Made by a program: the position numbers and the translations under genes
Assembly: GCA_902493085.1 (NCBI GenBank)
Contig: CABUOH010000011.1
Coordinates: 1-16,084 of the forward strand
Reading direction: 5' to 3'
Length of the DNA stretch: 16,084 nucleotides
Source of the DNA: an uncultured Sutterella sp.
Lineage (GTDB): Bacteria; Pseudomonadota; Gammaproteobacteria; Burkholderiales; Burkholderiaceae_F
Shown: positions 1 through 9,487 of the stretch, piece by piece
Position numbering within the stretch: the stretch's first letter is position 1
Layout: each line of letters starts with the position of its first letter
Notes under the pieces: generated by a model
Told to the model about the DNA's origin: nothing
Seen by the model: the letters and a program-made list of their open reading frames with translations, nothing else
The model's database searches: none

Positions 1-1318
1 GGGGCCGATGCGCGCCGGGTATGCATTCGTCAAATTGCTTCGTGACCGTGGAATGCTCGAGCAGGCAACATCTCTCAAGATCGAGCTGATGGGCAGCCTT
101 GCTGCCACGGGCAAAGGACACGGCACGGATACGGCTGCACAGCTGGGCCTCCTAGGACGCATTCCTGAAACCATGGATCCGGATGAGGTGCCCGTTCTGA
201 TTCGAGATGTTCGAGCCTCTCGCCGGCTGATGCTCGACGGCGTACATGCTGTGTCATTTGATCCCGATGCGGATATCGCCTTTCATGCGGACAAGGTGCC
301 GGACTTTCATACCAATGCCATGGAGTTTTCGGTATTTGCGGGCGAAGCCTTGCTCTATCGCCGGCGCTACTACTCCGTGGGCGGCGGCTTCATCGTGGCC
401 GCTCAGGAGGACGATCCCGAGAAGCCCGTGACGCCGAAGGCGTTCCAGGGCGTGAAGTCGAAGCCCTATTCGTATCGCACGGGCGACGAGTTGATGAAGC
501 TTGCTCAAGACAACGGTCTGACGATTGCTGAGCTCGTGTATCGCAATGAGTGCGCTGACCGGACGCCGGAAGAAGTCGATCAAAAGCTCGACGAGGTCTG
601 GCAGGTGATGCACGCTGCCGTTGAGCGCGGGATGCGCCAGACGGAAGTGCTGCCGGGGCCCTTCAAAATCGCACGTCGCGCGAATGCCCTGATGCGGGAT
701 GTGATGCTGCGCACCGACGATCCGCTTGCAGTCCTCGATTGGGTGAACGTCTACGCAATGGCGGTGGCCGAGGAGAACGCGGCCGGCGGCCGCGTTGTGA
801 CGGCCCCGACCAATGGGGCGGCCGGCGTGATTCCCGCCGTGATCGAATACTATTTGCGCCACCTTCCGAACAGCACGCAGGAGGGTGTTCGGACGTTTCT
901 GCTGACGGCGGGCGCCGTGGGCATGCTCTACAAGGAAAATGCCTCCATTTCGGGTGCGGAGGTTGGTTGCCAAGGTGAGGTCGGCGTGGCCTGCTCCATG
1001 GCGGCTGCTGGACTTGCGGCCGTCTGCGGCGGAACCGTCGAGCAGATTGAAAATGCTGCGGAAATCGGCATGGAGCACAACCTCGGTCTGACGTGCGACC
1101 CGGTGGCGGGGCAGGTGCAGATTCCGTGCATCGAGCGCAACGCCATTGCGGCCGTTAAGGCCATCAACGCGGCCCGCATGGCGCTTCGCGGCAACGGCTC
1201 GCACTACATCAGTCTTGACCAAGTTATCCGCACCATGATGGAAACGGGGCGCGACATGCAGAGCAAGTACAAAGAAACGAGTCTCGGCGGTCTGGCTGTC
1301 TCGATCGTCGAGTGCTGA
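1..1318 (+). CDS. sdaA: L-serine dehydratase (L-serine ammonia-lyase), 5' end outside the window
   Basis: Cytosolic iron-sulfur enzyme that deaminates L-serine to pyruvate and ammonia. The reading frame is open to the first base: the codons at 2-7 read Gly-Pro before the Met at 8, matching the VGPM segment that follows the SSHT motif in E. coli SdaA. The true start therefore lies roughly 20 codons upstream, and the ATG at 8 is internal. About 437 residues are visible, against roughly 455 for the family. The N-terminal beta domain (SLAATGKGHGTD, YYSVGGGFI) is followed by the catalytic alpha domain with ENAAGGRVVTAPTNGA and ASISGAEVGCQGEVG. Three conserved cysteines expected to hold the [4Fe-4S] cluster are in GCQGE (codon 968-970), TCDPVAG (1094-1096) and PCIERNA (1127-1129). 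The gene ends in the usual ETSLGGLAVS-type tail. The transporter gene starts about 34 bases downstream, so cotranscription is likely. Confidence 0.96.
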   Translation, partial: GPMRAGYAFVKLLRDRGMLEQATSLKIELMGSLAATGKGHGTDTAAQLGLLGRIPETMDPDEVPVLIRDVRASRRLMLDGVHAVSFDPDADIAFHADKVPDFHTNAMEFSVFAGEALLYRRRYYSVGGGFIVAAQEDDPEKPVTPKAFQGVKSKPYSYRTGDELMKLAQDNGLTIAELVYRNECADRTPEEVDQKLDEVWQVMHAAVERGMRQTEVLPGPFKIARRANALMRDVMLRTDDPLAVLDWVNVYAMAVAEENAAGGRVVTAPTNGAAGVIPAVIEYYLRHLPNSTQEGVRTFLLTAGAVGMLYKENASISGAEVGCQGEVGVACSMAAAGLAAVCGGTVEQIENAAEIGMEHNLGLTCDPVAGQVQIPCIERNAIAAVKAINAARMALRGNGSHYISLDQVIRTMMETGRDMQSKYKETSLGGLAVSIVEC

Positions 1319-1339
1319 TCATCAAGACGGCTTGCAGGC

Positions 1340-1343
1340 AAGG
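1340..1343 (+). promoter_or_regulatory. Probable ribosome binding site choosing the transporter start
   Basis: AAGG lies nine bases before ATG 1353. A TTG at 1332 would add seven residues (LQARLTA) but has no comparable purine-rich site in front of it, so ATG 1353 is preferred. Confidence 0.4.
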
Positions 1344-1352
1344 TTGACCGCC

Positions 1353-2303
1353 ATGCTGATCGGGGTGTTCTTCGGTATTGCCGCATGCATGATCTGGGGC
1401 TGCGTGTATGTGGCCCCGCTCATCCTGCCCGACTACAGTCCGGCGCAGATTGCCATGATGCGCTATCTGGTCTTCGGCATGCTGGCCGTGGGCCTCGCGG
1501 TGCCCGAGTGGCGAGAACTGAGGTCTTATACGGCGGCGGACTGGAAGAGAGCCTTGGCGCTCGGCGTCGTCGGCAACATCTTCTACTACTGGCTGCTGGC
1601 CGAAGCCTGCCAGCGTGCGGGGGCGCCGATTGCCGGCGCCTTCACGGCCATGATTCCCATCTTGGTGGCCGTCATCGGCAATATGCGTGCGGGCGAGAAC
1701 GCCGTCCCCTGGCTGCGCATCATGCCGCCGCTTTGTCTGAGTTTTGCCGGCATGGTCTGCCTCAATTGGACGGAATTTATCTATTTGGTGGGGGACGGCC
1801 GCGTGACGTCGGGCAACTTCTGGCTGGGGGTCGCCTTCGCTTGTCTCTCCACAATCGTCTGGACTTGGTATCCGCTCAGCAACGCCGAGTGGCTGCTGTC
1901 GCACCCTGGGAAGTCGCCCAAGACCTGGTCGACCGCTCAGGGCCTGGCGCTCTTGCCCTGCGCCGCCATGGGGATGGGCTTGCTCGCCGGCGGGACGGGC
2001 GGCGATGTTCTCGGACCCAGGCCGGGAATCTTCATCGCTACGGTGGTGTTTCTGGGCGTCTGCGGCTCCTGGCTCGGCATCGTGCTCTGGAGTCTGATGA
2101 GCCAGAAGCTGCCTCCGGCGCTGGGAGGCCAGATGATCATTTTCGAGACGATCTTTGCCGTGACCTATGCGCATTTGTGGCGCAGCCAATGGCCGACGCC
2201 CCTCATGTTGGTTGGCCTTGCGCTTTTGCTTTTGGGCGTGACCGGCTCGCTCAAGGTTTTCAGAAAGCCGAGGCGGAGTGCTTCAAATACCACTCAACCG
2301 TAG
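1353..2303 (+). CDS. DMT/EamA-family inner-membrane transporter
   Basis: Predicted polytopic inner-membrane protein of 316 residues from ATG 1353 (323 if the TTG at 1332 is used). About ten hydrophobic helices can be picked out. The first contains GVFFGIAACMIWG, a typical opening of EamA proteins. The third is an FYYWLLAEACQRAGAPIAGAF-like segment, and the last is LMLVGLALLLLGVTGSLKVF, followed by a short basic tail (RKPRRS). The two-times-five helix plan and length fit the drug/metabolite transporter superfamily, whose members export amino acids, metabolites or drugs. The substrate cannot be read from the sequence. It sits 34 bases after the serine dehydratase gene on the same strand, so a role linked to amino acids is possible but unproven. 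Its last 44 bases overlap the convergent rfbB gene, leaving no room for a terminator between them. Confidence 0.85.
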   Translation: MLIGVFFGIAACMIWGCVYVAPLILPDYSPAQIAMMRYLVFGMLAVGLAVPEWRELRSYTAADWKRALALGVVGNIFYYWLLAEACQRAGAPIAGAFTAMIPILVAVIGNMRAGENAVPWLRIMPPLCLSFAGMVCLNWTEFIYLVGDGRVTSGNFWLGVAFACLSTIVWTWYPLSNAEWLLSHPGKSPKTWSTAQGLALLPCAAMGMGLLAGGTGGDVLGPRPGIFIATVVFLGVCGSWLGIVLWSLMSQKLPPALGGQMIIFETIFAVTYAHLWRSQWPTPLMLVGLALLLLGVTGSLKVFRKPRRSASNTTQP

Positions 2304-3267
2304 CGCGAAGGCCTTCGCCAAAGGAAATTTGGGGTTCCCAGCCCAGCGTTCGGCGCAGACGCCCTGCGTCGAGTGCGTAGCGGCGGTCGTGTCCTGGACG
2401 GTCGTGGACATGCACGATCGCGTCCGCATGAGGCCGTCCGTCCGCGCGCGGCGAAAGGTCGTCAAGCATCGACATGGCGGCCTGCAGAAACGTCAGGTTG
2501 CTCATTTCGTTGGAGGCGCCGACATTGAAGATGTCGCCTGGCGCCCCTTTTTCCAAAATCATGCGCAGCGCGCGGCAGAAGTCGTGCACATGAATCCAGT
2601 CGCGGATCTGATTGCCGTCGCCGTAGACGGGGAGCGTCTTGCCGGCTAGAGCGCGGGTCAGCATGAAGGGCAGCAGCTTCTCGGGGTACTGTCTCGGACC
2701 GTAATTGTTGGTGCAGCGCACCGTGACGACGGGCAGACCGTAGGTTCTGAAGTAGGCGCGTCCAAACTGGTCGGCCGCGGCCTTGCTCGCAGAGTAGGGG
2801 CTGCTCGGATCAAAAGGCGTGGCCTCCGTGTTGGGCGGCGTGTCGGCCGTCATGGAGCCGTAGACCTCGTCGGTGGAGATGTTGATGAAGCGAAAGGCCG
2901 ACTTATCCTCATCGTCAAGCGTCAGCCAGTAGCGGTGGGCGACGCCGAGAAGCGTCGTCGTACCCTTGACGTTCGTGTCGACGAACACCTGAGGGCCTGA
3001 AATCGAGCGGTCGACGTGGCTCTCGGCAGCAAAGTGCACGACGGCTCGGGGACGAAAGCGATCGAAAAGATCGGCCACCAGCGCCTCGTCCAGAATGTTG
3101 CCTTCGACGAATCGATGACGGGGATCATGCTCGACGTCGATCAGATTGGACTTGTTGCCCGCATATGTCAGGGCGTCGAGCGTCAGAATGCTTTCGTCGT
3201 GAGAGTCGAACCATTCCGTGATGAAATTTGAACCGATGAAGCCGGCTCCGCCTGTGACCAACAGCAT
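2260..3267 (-). CDS. rfbB: dTDP-glucose 4,6-dehydratase
   Basis: Cytosolic NAD-dependent short-chain dehydrogenase/reductase that converts dTDP-glucose to dTDP-4-keto-6-deoxyglucose, the second step towards dTDP-rhamnose and other deoxysugars for surface polysaccharide. The 335 residues start with a Rossmann loop, TGGAGFIGSNF (G6-x2-G9-x2-G12). Catalytic residues are visible: Asp133-Glu134 in STDEVYG, and Tyr158/Lys162 in YSASK. NNYGPRQYPEKLLP and DGNQIRDWIHVHDF are diagnostic of RmlB. Length is slightly below the usual 350-360, the shortness being at the C-terminus. No rmlA, rmlC, rmlD or glycosyltransferase gene is next to it, unlike the common rml clusters. The start at 3267 is supported by its position immediately before the Rossmann strand, although the ribosome binding site is weak. 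Its 3' end overlaps the transporter gene by 44 bases. Confidence 0.96.
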   Translation of the reverse strand: MLLVTGGAGFIGSNFITEWFDSHDESILTLDALTYAGNKSNLIDVEHDPRHRFVEGNILDEALVADLFDRFRPRAVVHFAAESHVDRSISGPQVFVDTNVKGTTTLLGVAHRYWLTLDDEDKSAFRFINISTDEVYGSMTADTPPNTEATPFDPSSPYSASKAAADQFGRAYFRTYGLPVVTVRCTNNYGPRQYPEKLLPFMLTRALAGKTLPVYGDGNQIRDWIHVHDFCRALRMILEKGAPGDIFNVGASNEMSNLTFLQAAMSMLDDLSPRADGRPHADAIVHVHDRPGHDRRYALDAGRLRRTLGWEPQISFGEGLRATVEWYLKHSASAF

Positions 3268-3322
3268 GCGTGAAAATCCGAGAGAAGAACGCCGACTTTC
3301 AAAGCTGGTGCGGCAAACCCAC

Positions 3323-3328
3323 TACAAT
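3323..3328 (+). promoter_or_regulatory. Candidate -10 box for the rng operon
   Basis: TACAAT followed by GTGAGC matches a sigma-70 -10 element and resembles the box before argH (TACAAT then GAGC). The -35 side is poor: TTTCAA at 3297-3302 would need a 20-base spacer. Transcription would begin near 3335, giving a leader of about 45 bases before the GTG start. The rfbB gene diverges from the same 113-base gap. Confidence 0.4.
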
Positions 3329-3366
3329 GTGAGCAGTCATTTTTGAGCGCAACGTCGCAGGCAGGC

Positions 3367-3372
3367 AAGGAG
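3367..3372 (+). promoter_or_regulatory. Shine-Dalgarno for the GTG start of rng
   Basis: AAGGAG lies eight bases before GTG 3381. This strong site supports the non-ATG start, which also matches the expected N-terminus of RNase G. Confidence 0.7.
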
Positions 3373-3380
3373 CCGCCATC

Positions 3381-4838
3381 GTGGAACATATTCTCATCAA
3401 CTGCACGCCCCGTGAAGTGCGTGTCGCCATTGTAGTGGATGGCGTTCTTCAGGATCTCTTCATCGAACGCGACTGCGCGCGCGGTCTCGTGGGGAACGTT
3501 TATCTAGGCAAGGTCGTTCGCGTGCTGCCCGGCATGCAGAGCGCATTCGTGGACGTGGGCCTTGAACGCACGGCCTTCCTGCACGTGGCCGACATCGCCG
3601 AGGCGCATCGCGAGGGTGAAAAGCCCGCGCCCATCGAGACGATTCTTCATGAAGGACAGTCTCTCATGGTGCAGGTTGCCAAGGATCCCATCGGCACCAA
3701 GGGCGCCAGGCTGACGACGACTGTTTCGCTTGCAGGCCGCAAATTGGTCTATCTGCCCCGGGACAATCACATCGGCATCTCTCAGCGCATCGAGGACGCG
3801 GAGCTTCGCGAGTCGCTTCGCGCCATGATGACCGAACTTCGTCCGGAAACCGAAAAGGGCGGGTACATCATCCGCACGAGCGCCGAAGAAGGCGCAACCG
3901 AGCAGGAGTTCAAGGACGACATGGCCTACCTCGGCCGCCTGTGGACGGATATTCATGAACTTGCCGGGCGAAGCACCGGCCCCAAGCTTCTCTATGAGGA
4001 TCTATCGCTCGCTCAGCGCGTGCTTCGCGACATGGTTCATCAGGATACCCAGACCGTTGAAGTGGACAGTCGCGAGAACTTTGAGGCGTTGCAGAGTTTC
4101 GCGACCCGCTTCGTGCCTGCCGCCAAGGACAAGCTCACGCTCTACAGGGGCGAGAGGCCGCTTTTTGAGCTGCACGGCATCGAAACAGAAATCGAGCGCG
4201 CGCTCGAACGCCGGGTGGATCTCAAGAGCGGCGGCTATCTGGTTTTCGATCAGACCGAAGCCATGACGACGATCGACGTCAATACGGGCGGCTATGTCGG
4301 CAAGCGCGATTTCAGCGATACGGTCTTCAAGACGAATCTCGAGGCTGCGCAGACCATTGCCCGTCAGCTCCGTCTGAGAAATCTCGGCGGCATCATCATC
4401 GTCGACTTCATCGACATGAGCTGCGACGAACACCGCGAAGCGGTGCTCGCCGAACTGCGCCGTTCGGTTTCGACGGACCGCACCCGCATGACGGTGAGCA
4501 ACTTCACGGAGCTCGGCCTCGTCGAGATGACGCGAAAGCGCACGCGCGAGTCGCTCGCTCACGTGCTCTGCGAGCCGTGTCCCATGTGCGGCGGCCGCGG
4601 CGAAGTGAGAACGGCCAGAACCGTCTGCTACTCGATCATGCGCGAAATCGTAAGACTCTGCAAGCAGTACCAGGAGACGAAGGAATTTCACATTCAGGCA
4701 AGCCAGACCGTCATCGACATGCTGCTCGAAGAGGAGTCGCAGGCGCTCGAACTCCTGCAGGCCTTTGTGGAAAAGCCCGTGCATCTGGAGGTGGAGCCGA
4801 GCTACACCCAGGAGCAGTTCGACGTGATTCTCGCCTGA
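3381..4838 (+). CDS. rng: Ribonuclease G
   Basis: Endoribonuclease of the RNase E/G family that cuts AU-rich single-stranded RNA, matures the 5' end of 16S rRNA and takes part in mRNA decay. The 485 residues match RNase G length and have no RNase E-type long C-terminal scaffold. The N-terminus MEHILINCTPREVRVA leads into the S1 domain (about residues 38-120, with GLVGNVYLGKVVRVLPGMQSAFVDVG). The metal-binding aspartates are Asp299 (TTIDVNTGGYVGKR) and Asp342 (IIIVDFIDM). The zinc-link cysteines are Cys400 and Cys403 (CPMC). The spacing between these residues equals that of E. coli RNase E (Asp303, Asp346, Cys404, Cys407). Translation starts at GTG with a good ribosome binding site. The stop codon is part of the next gene's Shine-Dalgarno, suggesting coupled expression with sbcB. 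The maf and rlmH genes often found beside rng are absent. Confidence 0.97.
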   Translation: MEHILINCTPREVRVAIVVDGVLQDLFIERDCARGLVGNVYLGKVVRVLPGMQSAFVDVGLERTAFLHVADIAEAHREGEKPAPIETILHEGQSLMVQVAKDPIGTKGARLTTTVSLAGRKLVYLPRDNHIGISQRIEDAELRESLRAMMTELRPETEKGGYIIRTSAEEGATEQEFKDDMAYLGRLWTDIHELAGRSTGPKLLYEDLSLAQRVLRDMVHQDTQTVEVDSRENFEALQSFATRFVPAAKDKLTLYRGERPLFELHGIETEIERALERRVDLKSGGYLVFDQTEAMTTIDVNTGGYVGKRDFSDTVFKTNLEAAQTIARQLRLRNLGGIIIVDFIDMSCDEHREAVLAELRRSVSTDRTRMTVSNFTELGLVEMTRKRTRESLAHVLCEPCPMCGGRGEVRTARTVCYSIMREIVRLCKQYQETKEFHIQASQTVIDMLLEEESQALELLQAFVEKPVHLEVEPSYTQEQFDVILA

Positions 4839-4841
4839 GGA
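4836..4841 (+). promoter_or_regulatory. sbcB ribosome binding site overlapping the rng stop codon
   Basis: TGAGGA includes the TGA that ends rng and lies seven bases before ATG 4849. Ribosomes finishing rng are thus delivered close to the sbcB start. Confidence 0.6.
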
Positions 4842-4848
4842 CCTCTTC

Positions 4849-6318
4849 ATGACGGAAAACACCACCTTTTATTGGTACGACTTTGAAACCTTCGGGCTCG
4901 ACCGACGCACAGACCGCCCGGCGCAGTTTGCCGGCATGCGCACGGACATGGATCTCAATCCGTTGGGCGACGGAGACGTGTTCTATGCCAAGCCTGCCGC
5001 TGACTACCTGCCGCAGCCCGACAGCTGTCTCGTAACGGGATTGACACCTCAGCTCTGCGAGGAAAAGGGCATGCCCGAGAGCGACTTTGCCGGAGAAGTC
5101 TGGGCTCGCTTCAATCAGCCGGGAACGATTGGCATCGGCTACAACACGTCGGGCTTTGACAATGAAGTCGCCCGCTTCCTCTTTTGGCGCAATTTTCTCG
5201 ATCCGTATTCACATCAGTGGAAGAACGGCTGCGGCCGCTGGGATCTTTATCCGCTCGTCTGCGCCGTCTGGGCGCTTAGAGGGGAAGGCATTAAATGGCC
5301 GCTCTGGAAGGATGTTGATCCTGAGGGCGAACACAAGGCCGACGTCTGCTTCAAGCTTGAACATCTGAGCAAGGCCAACGGCATTGTGCACGCTCATGCC
5401 CATGACGCCCTGAGCGACGTTGAAGCCACGATAGGACTGGCGTCGCTCATTCGCAGAACGGAACCCAGGCTTTGGCAGTGGGCGCTCGAAAATCGCGGCA
5501 AGGAAGCCGTCAAGGCAGCGCTTGAAAGAGGTCCCGTCGTCTGGATCTCGCCGAAATTCGGTCAGGCAAGGGGCTTCATGCGTGTCGCCGCACGCATCCC
5601 CGTTGCGCGTGAGAATGCCAATGAGGCGCTGATGTGGGACTTGTCCGTGGATCCCACGGTTGCGACGACGCTCAGCGACGAGGAATTTCAGACGCGGCTT
5701 TTTGCCCGTCGGGAGGATCTTGCCGAAGGTGAGGCGCCGCTGCCGATTTCGCGGCTTGCGGTGAATGGCTCGCCCTTTGTCTGCGGCAATCTCAAGGTGA
5801 TTTCTCCCGAACGCATGGAGCGGTTCGGCGTCAAGCCGCAGGAGATCGTCGACAACTGGAACCGCTTCAAGTCGCTTCGCGGCGCGATCGCGGAGCGTCT
5901 TGGCCGGCTGACGGGCGATGTTGAAAAACGTGCTCCGTCAGATGTTGATGTCGGACTTTATGACGGCGGCTTTCCCAGCCGGCATGATTCGGAAACGATG
6001 GCCGAGGTGCGCCGAACCTCGCCTGAGCGCCTTGCGCAGGGCGGAATTCAATTTGACGACGAGCGCTTTGCCCGACTGCTTCTTCGCTATCGGGCGCGCA
6101 ACTGGCCCGAGACGCTCTCGGACGACGAGCGCCGGCTGTGGACGGACTTCTGCCGGGCACGCCTGATGGAGGGACGGGACGATGCGCTGACCGTCACGGC
6201 TTATTTCAACGAAATCGATCGGCTTCAGGACGGTTGCTGGGAAGATGAGGAAAAGCAGCTCGTTTTGGAAGCGCTTTACGAATGGGGCGAACGTGCAGGC
6301 GAAGCCTGTTCGTCCTGA
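4849..6318 (+). CDS. sbcB: Exodeoxyribonuclease I
   Basis: Single-strand-specific 3'-5' exonuclease used in recombination and mismatch repair, where it degrades ssDNA and interacts with SSB. The 489 residues compare with 475 in E. coli. It is a DEDDh enzyme: Asp11 and Glu13 in YDFETFG, Asp104 in GYNTSGFDNEVAR, and His185 with Asp190 in HDALSDVEAT, with spacings like E. coli Asp15, Glu17, Asp108, His181 and Asp186. After the exonuclease domain (to about residue 200) come the SH3-like and C-terminal helical parts, including DVDVGLYDGGF and LLRYRARNWPETL, which are characteristic of ExoI rather than of DnaQ-type proteins. It lies ten bases after rng and 24 bases before the reductase gene, so the three probably share a transcript. 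No recombination partner genes are nearby. Confidence 0.96.
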   Translation: MTENTTFYWYDFETFGLDRRTDRPAQFAGMRTDMDLNPLGDGDVFYAKPAADYLPQPDSCLVTGLTPQLCEEKGMPESDFAGEVWARFNQPGTIGIGYNTSGFDNEVARFLFWRNFLDPYSHQWKNGCGRWDLYPLVCAVWALRGEGIKWPLWKDVDPEGEHKADVCFKLEHLSKANGIVHAHAHDALSDVEATIGLASLIRRTEPRLWQWALENRGKEAVKAALERGPVVWISPKFGQARGFMRVAARIPVARENANEALMWDLSVDPTVATTLSDEEFQTRLFARREDLAEGEAPLPISRLAVNGSPFVCGNLKVISPERMERFGVKPQEIVDNWNRFKSLRGAIAERLGRLTGDVEKRAPSDVDVGLYDGGFPSRHDSETMAEVRRTSPERLAQGGIQFDDERFARLLLRYRARNWPETLSDDERRLWTDFCRARLMEGRDDALTVTAYFNEIDRLQDGCWEDEEKQLVLEALYEWGERAGEACSS

Positions 6319-6331
6319 ACCTTGTTTTCAT

Positions 6332-6336
6332 GGGAG
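6332..6336 (+). promoter_or_regulatory. Ribosome binding site choosing the reductase start
   Basis: GGGAG sits six bases before ATG 6343. In-frame starts at TTG 6322 and ATG 6337 would lie upstream of or next to this site, and ATG 6349 would be twelve bases away, so 6343 is preferred. Confidence 0.5.
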
Positions 6337-6342
6337 ATGGTT

Positions 6343-7227
6343 ATGAAGATGGACAAGACCTATGCACAAGTCTCCGCCCTCAAGGTGGCGTTTATCGGCT
6401 TGGGCGTCATGGGGTTTCCGATGGCGGGCCATGACGTCTGCGTCTACAACCGCACGGCCGTCAAGGCTGAAAAATGGGTTGATACGTTCGGGGGCCGAAT
6501 GGCGGCAACGCCGGCCGAGGCTGCAAAGGGCGCTCAGATCGTTTTTGCCTGCGTGGGCAATGACGATGATTTGAGAAGCGTCGTGTTAGGAGAAAACGGT
6601 GCGTTTGCGGGCATGGCACCCGGAACGATTTTCGTCGACCATACGACGGCCAGCGCCGTTGTGGCGCGAGAGCTTGAAGCCGAAGGAGCTAAGCTTGGCA
6701 TCGCCTTTGTGGATGCACCCGTGTCGGGTGGTCAGGCGGGAGCTGAAAACGGTTGCTTGACGGTGCTTTGCGGCGGAGGCGAAGATGCTTTCAAGCGCGT
6801 CGAACCGGTGCTTGATGCGTACGCCGCTGCCGTGACTTACTTCGGCGCGTCGGGATCCGGACAGTTGGCCAAAATGGTCAATCAGATCTGCATTGCCGGC
6901 TGCGTGCAGGGACTTTCCGAGGCCATCGCCTTCGGCATGAATGCAGGACTTGACATGCCGAAGGTCATTGATGCGCTGAGTTCCGGCGCGGCGTCCTCTT
7001 GGCAGATGATGAACCGAGGCAAGACGATGGTGAAGGGAGAATTCAATTTTGGATTTGCCGTCGACTGGATGCGCAAGGATCTGGGCATCGTCAAGGACGA
7101 GGCGGTCAGAAACGGCTCGGACATTCCCGTTACGAAGATGGTCGACGGGTTTTATGAGGAAGTGCAGAAGGCGGGCGGCGGTCGTTTGGACACGTCGAGT
7201 CTCATCACGCGCCTTTCCAAGCCGTAG
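6343..7227 (+). CDS. NAD(P)-dependent 3-hydroxyisobutyrate dehydrogenase-family reductase with a shortened first helix
   Basis: Beta-hydroxyacid dehydrogenase family protein of 294 residues, related to 3-hydroxyisobutyrate dehydrogenase and tartronate semialdehyde reductase (GarR/GlxR); the substrate is not certain. The dinucleotide loop is GLGVMG (residues 19-24). The substrate motif DAPVSGGQAGAENG and the catalytic lysine Lys177 with Asn180 (GQLAKMVNQ) are present, and the C-terminus has the usual DTSSLI. The oddity is directly after the loop. Family members read roughly G-x-P-M-A-x-x-L-x-x-A-G-H-x-V, while here FPMAGH runs straight into DVCVYNRT (residues 25-38). About six residues of helix A are missing, with the frame kept. 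This would pull the second beta strand out of place, so activity is doubtful unless the fold adapts. The gene otherwise looks intact. It follows sbcB by 24 bases. Confidence 0.88.
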   Translation: MKMDKTYAQVSALKVAFIGLGVMGFPMAGHDVCVYNRTAVKAEKWVDTFGGRMAATPAEAAKGAQIVFACVGNDDDLRSVVLGENGAFAGMAPGTIFVDHTTASAVVARELEAEGAKLGIAFVDAPVSGGQAGAENGCLTVLCGGGEDAFKRVEPVLDAYAAAVTYFGASGSGQLAKMVNQICIAGCVQGLSEAIAFGMNAGLDMPKVIDALSSGAASSWQMMNRGKTMVKGEFNFGFAVDWMRKDLGIVKDEAVRNGSDIPVTKMVDGFYEEVQKAGGGRLDTSSLITRLSKP

Positions 7228-7278
7228 CTGATGCTCCGAAGTCGAAGCACTGCGCGACGATCCCAAAAGTTTTGCGGC

Positions 7279-7284
7279 TAAAAT
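7279..7284 (+). promoter_or_regulatory. Candidate -10 box for glnS
   Basis: TAAAAT lies 35 bases before the glnS ATG in an AT-rich stretch of the 92-base gap after the reductase gene. No good -35 hexamer is seen at the expected distance, so the call is weak. Confidence 0.25.
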
Positions 7285-7319
7285 AACCAAATTACCTTCA
7301 TTGAATTCGGATTAGATCA

Positions 7320-9395
<2,076 letters not shown>

Positions 9396-9420
9396 TCCCC
9401 AAAATCATCTGATTGCCGAA

Positions 9421-9450
9421 GAAGGGGCGGAGCTGAGGCTTCGCCCCTTC
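9421..9450 (+). terminator. Strong hairpin after glnS
   Basis: GAAGGGGCGGAGC pairs with GCTTCGCCCCTTC over 13 positions (one G-U) around a TGAG loop, 25 bases after the glnS stop. There is no run of T after it (GCGTCACGAC follows), so it could be a terminator of low efficiency or a 3'-end stabiliser. Confidence 0.6.
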
Positions 9451-9487
9451 GCGTCACGACATACCGTCTCTTGATATTGCTGACATC

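Noticed and set aside
8..10. ATG at 8 as the true start of the serine dehydratase
   Set aside because: The preceding codons are in frame and encode the conserved Gly-Pro that comes before this Met in the family, so the gene starts outside the window.
1224..2189. Open frame of about 321 codons antisense to the transporter
   Set aside because: The translation is dominated by Arg, His, Gln and Asp and shows no domain, while the plus strand encodes a clear ten-helix membrane protein.
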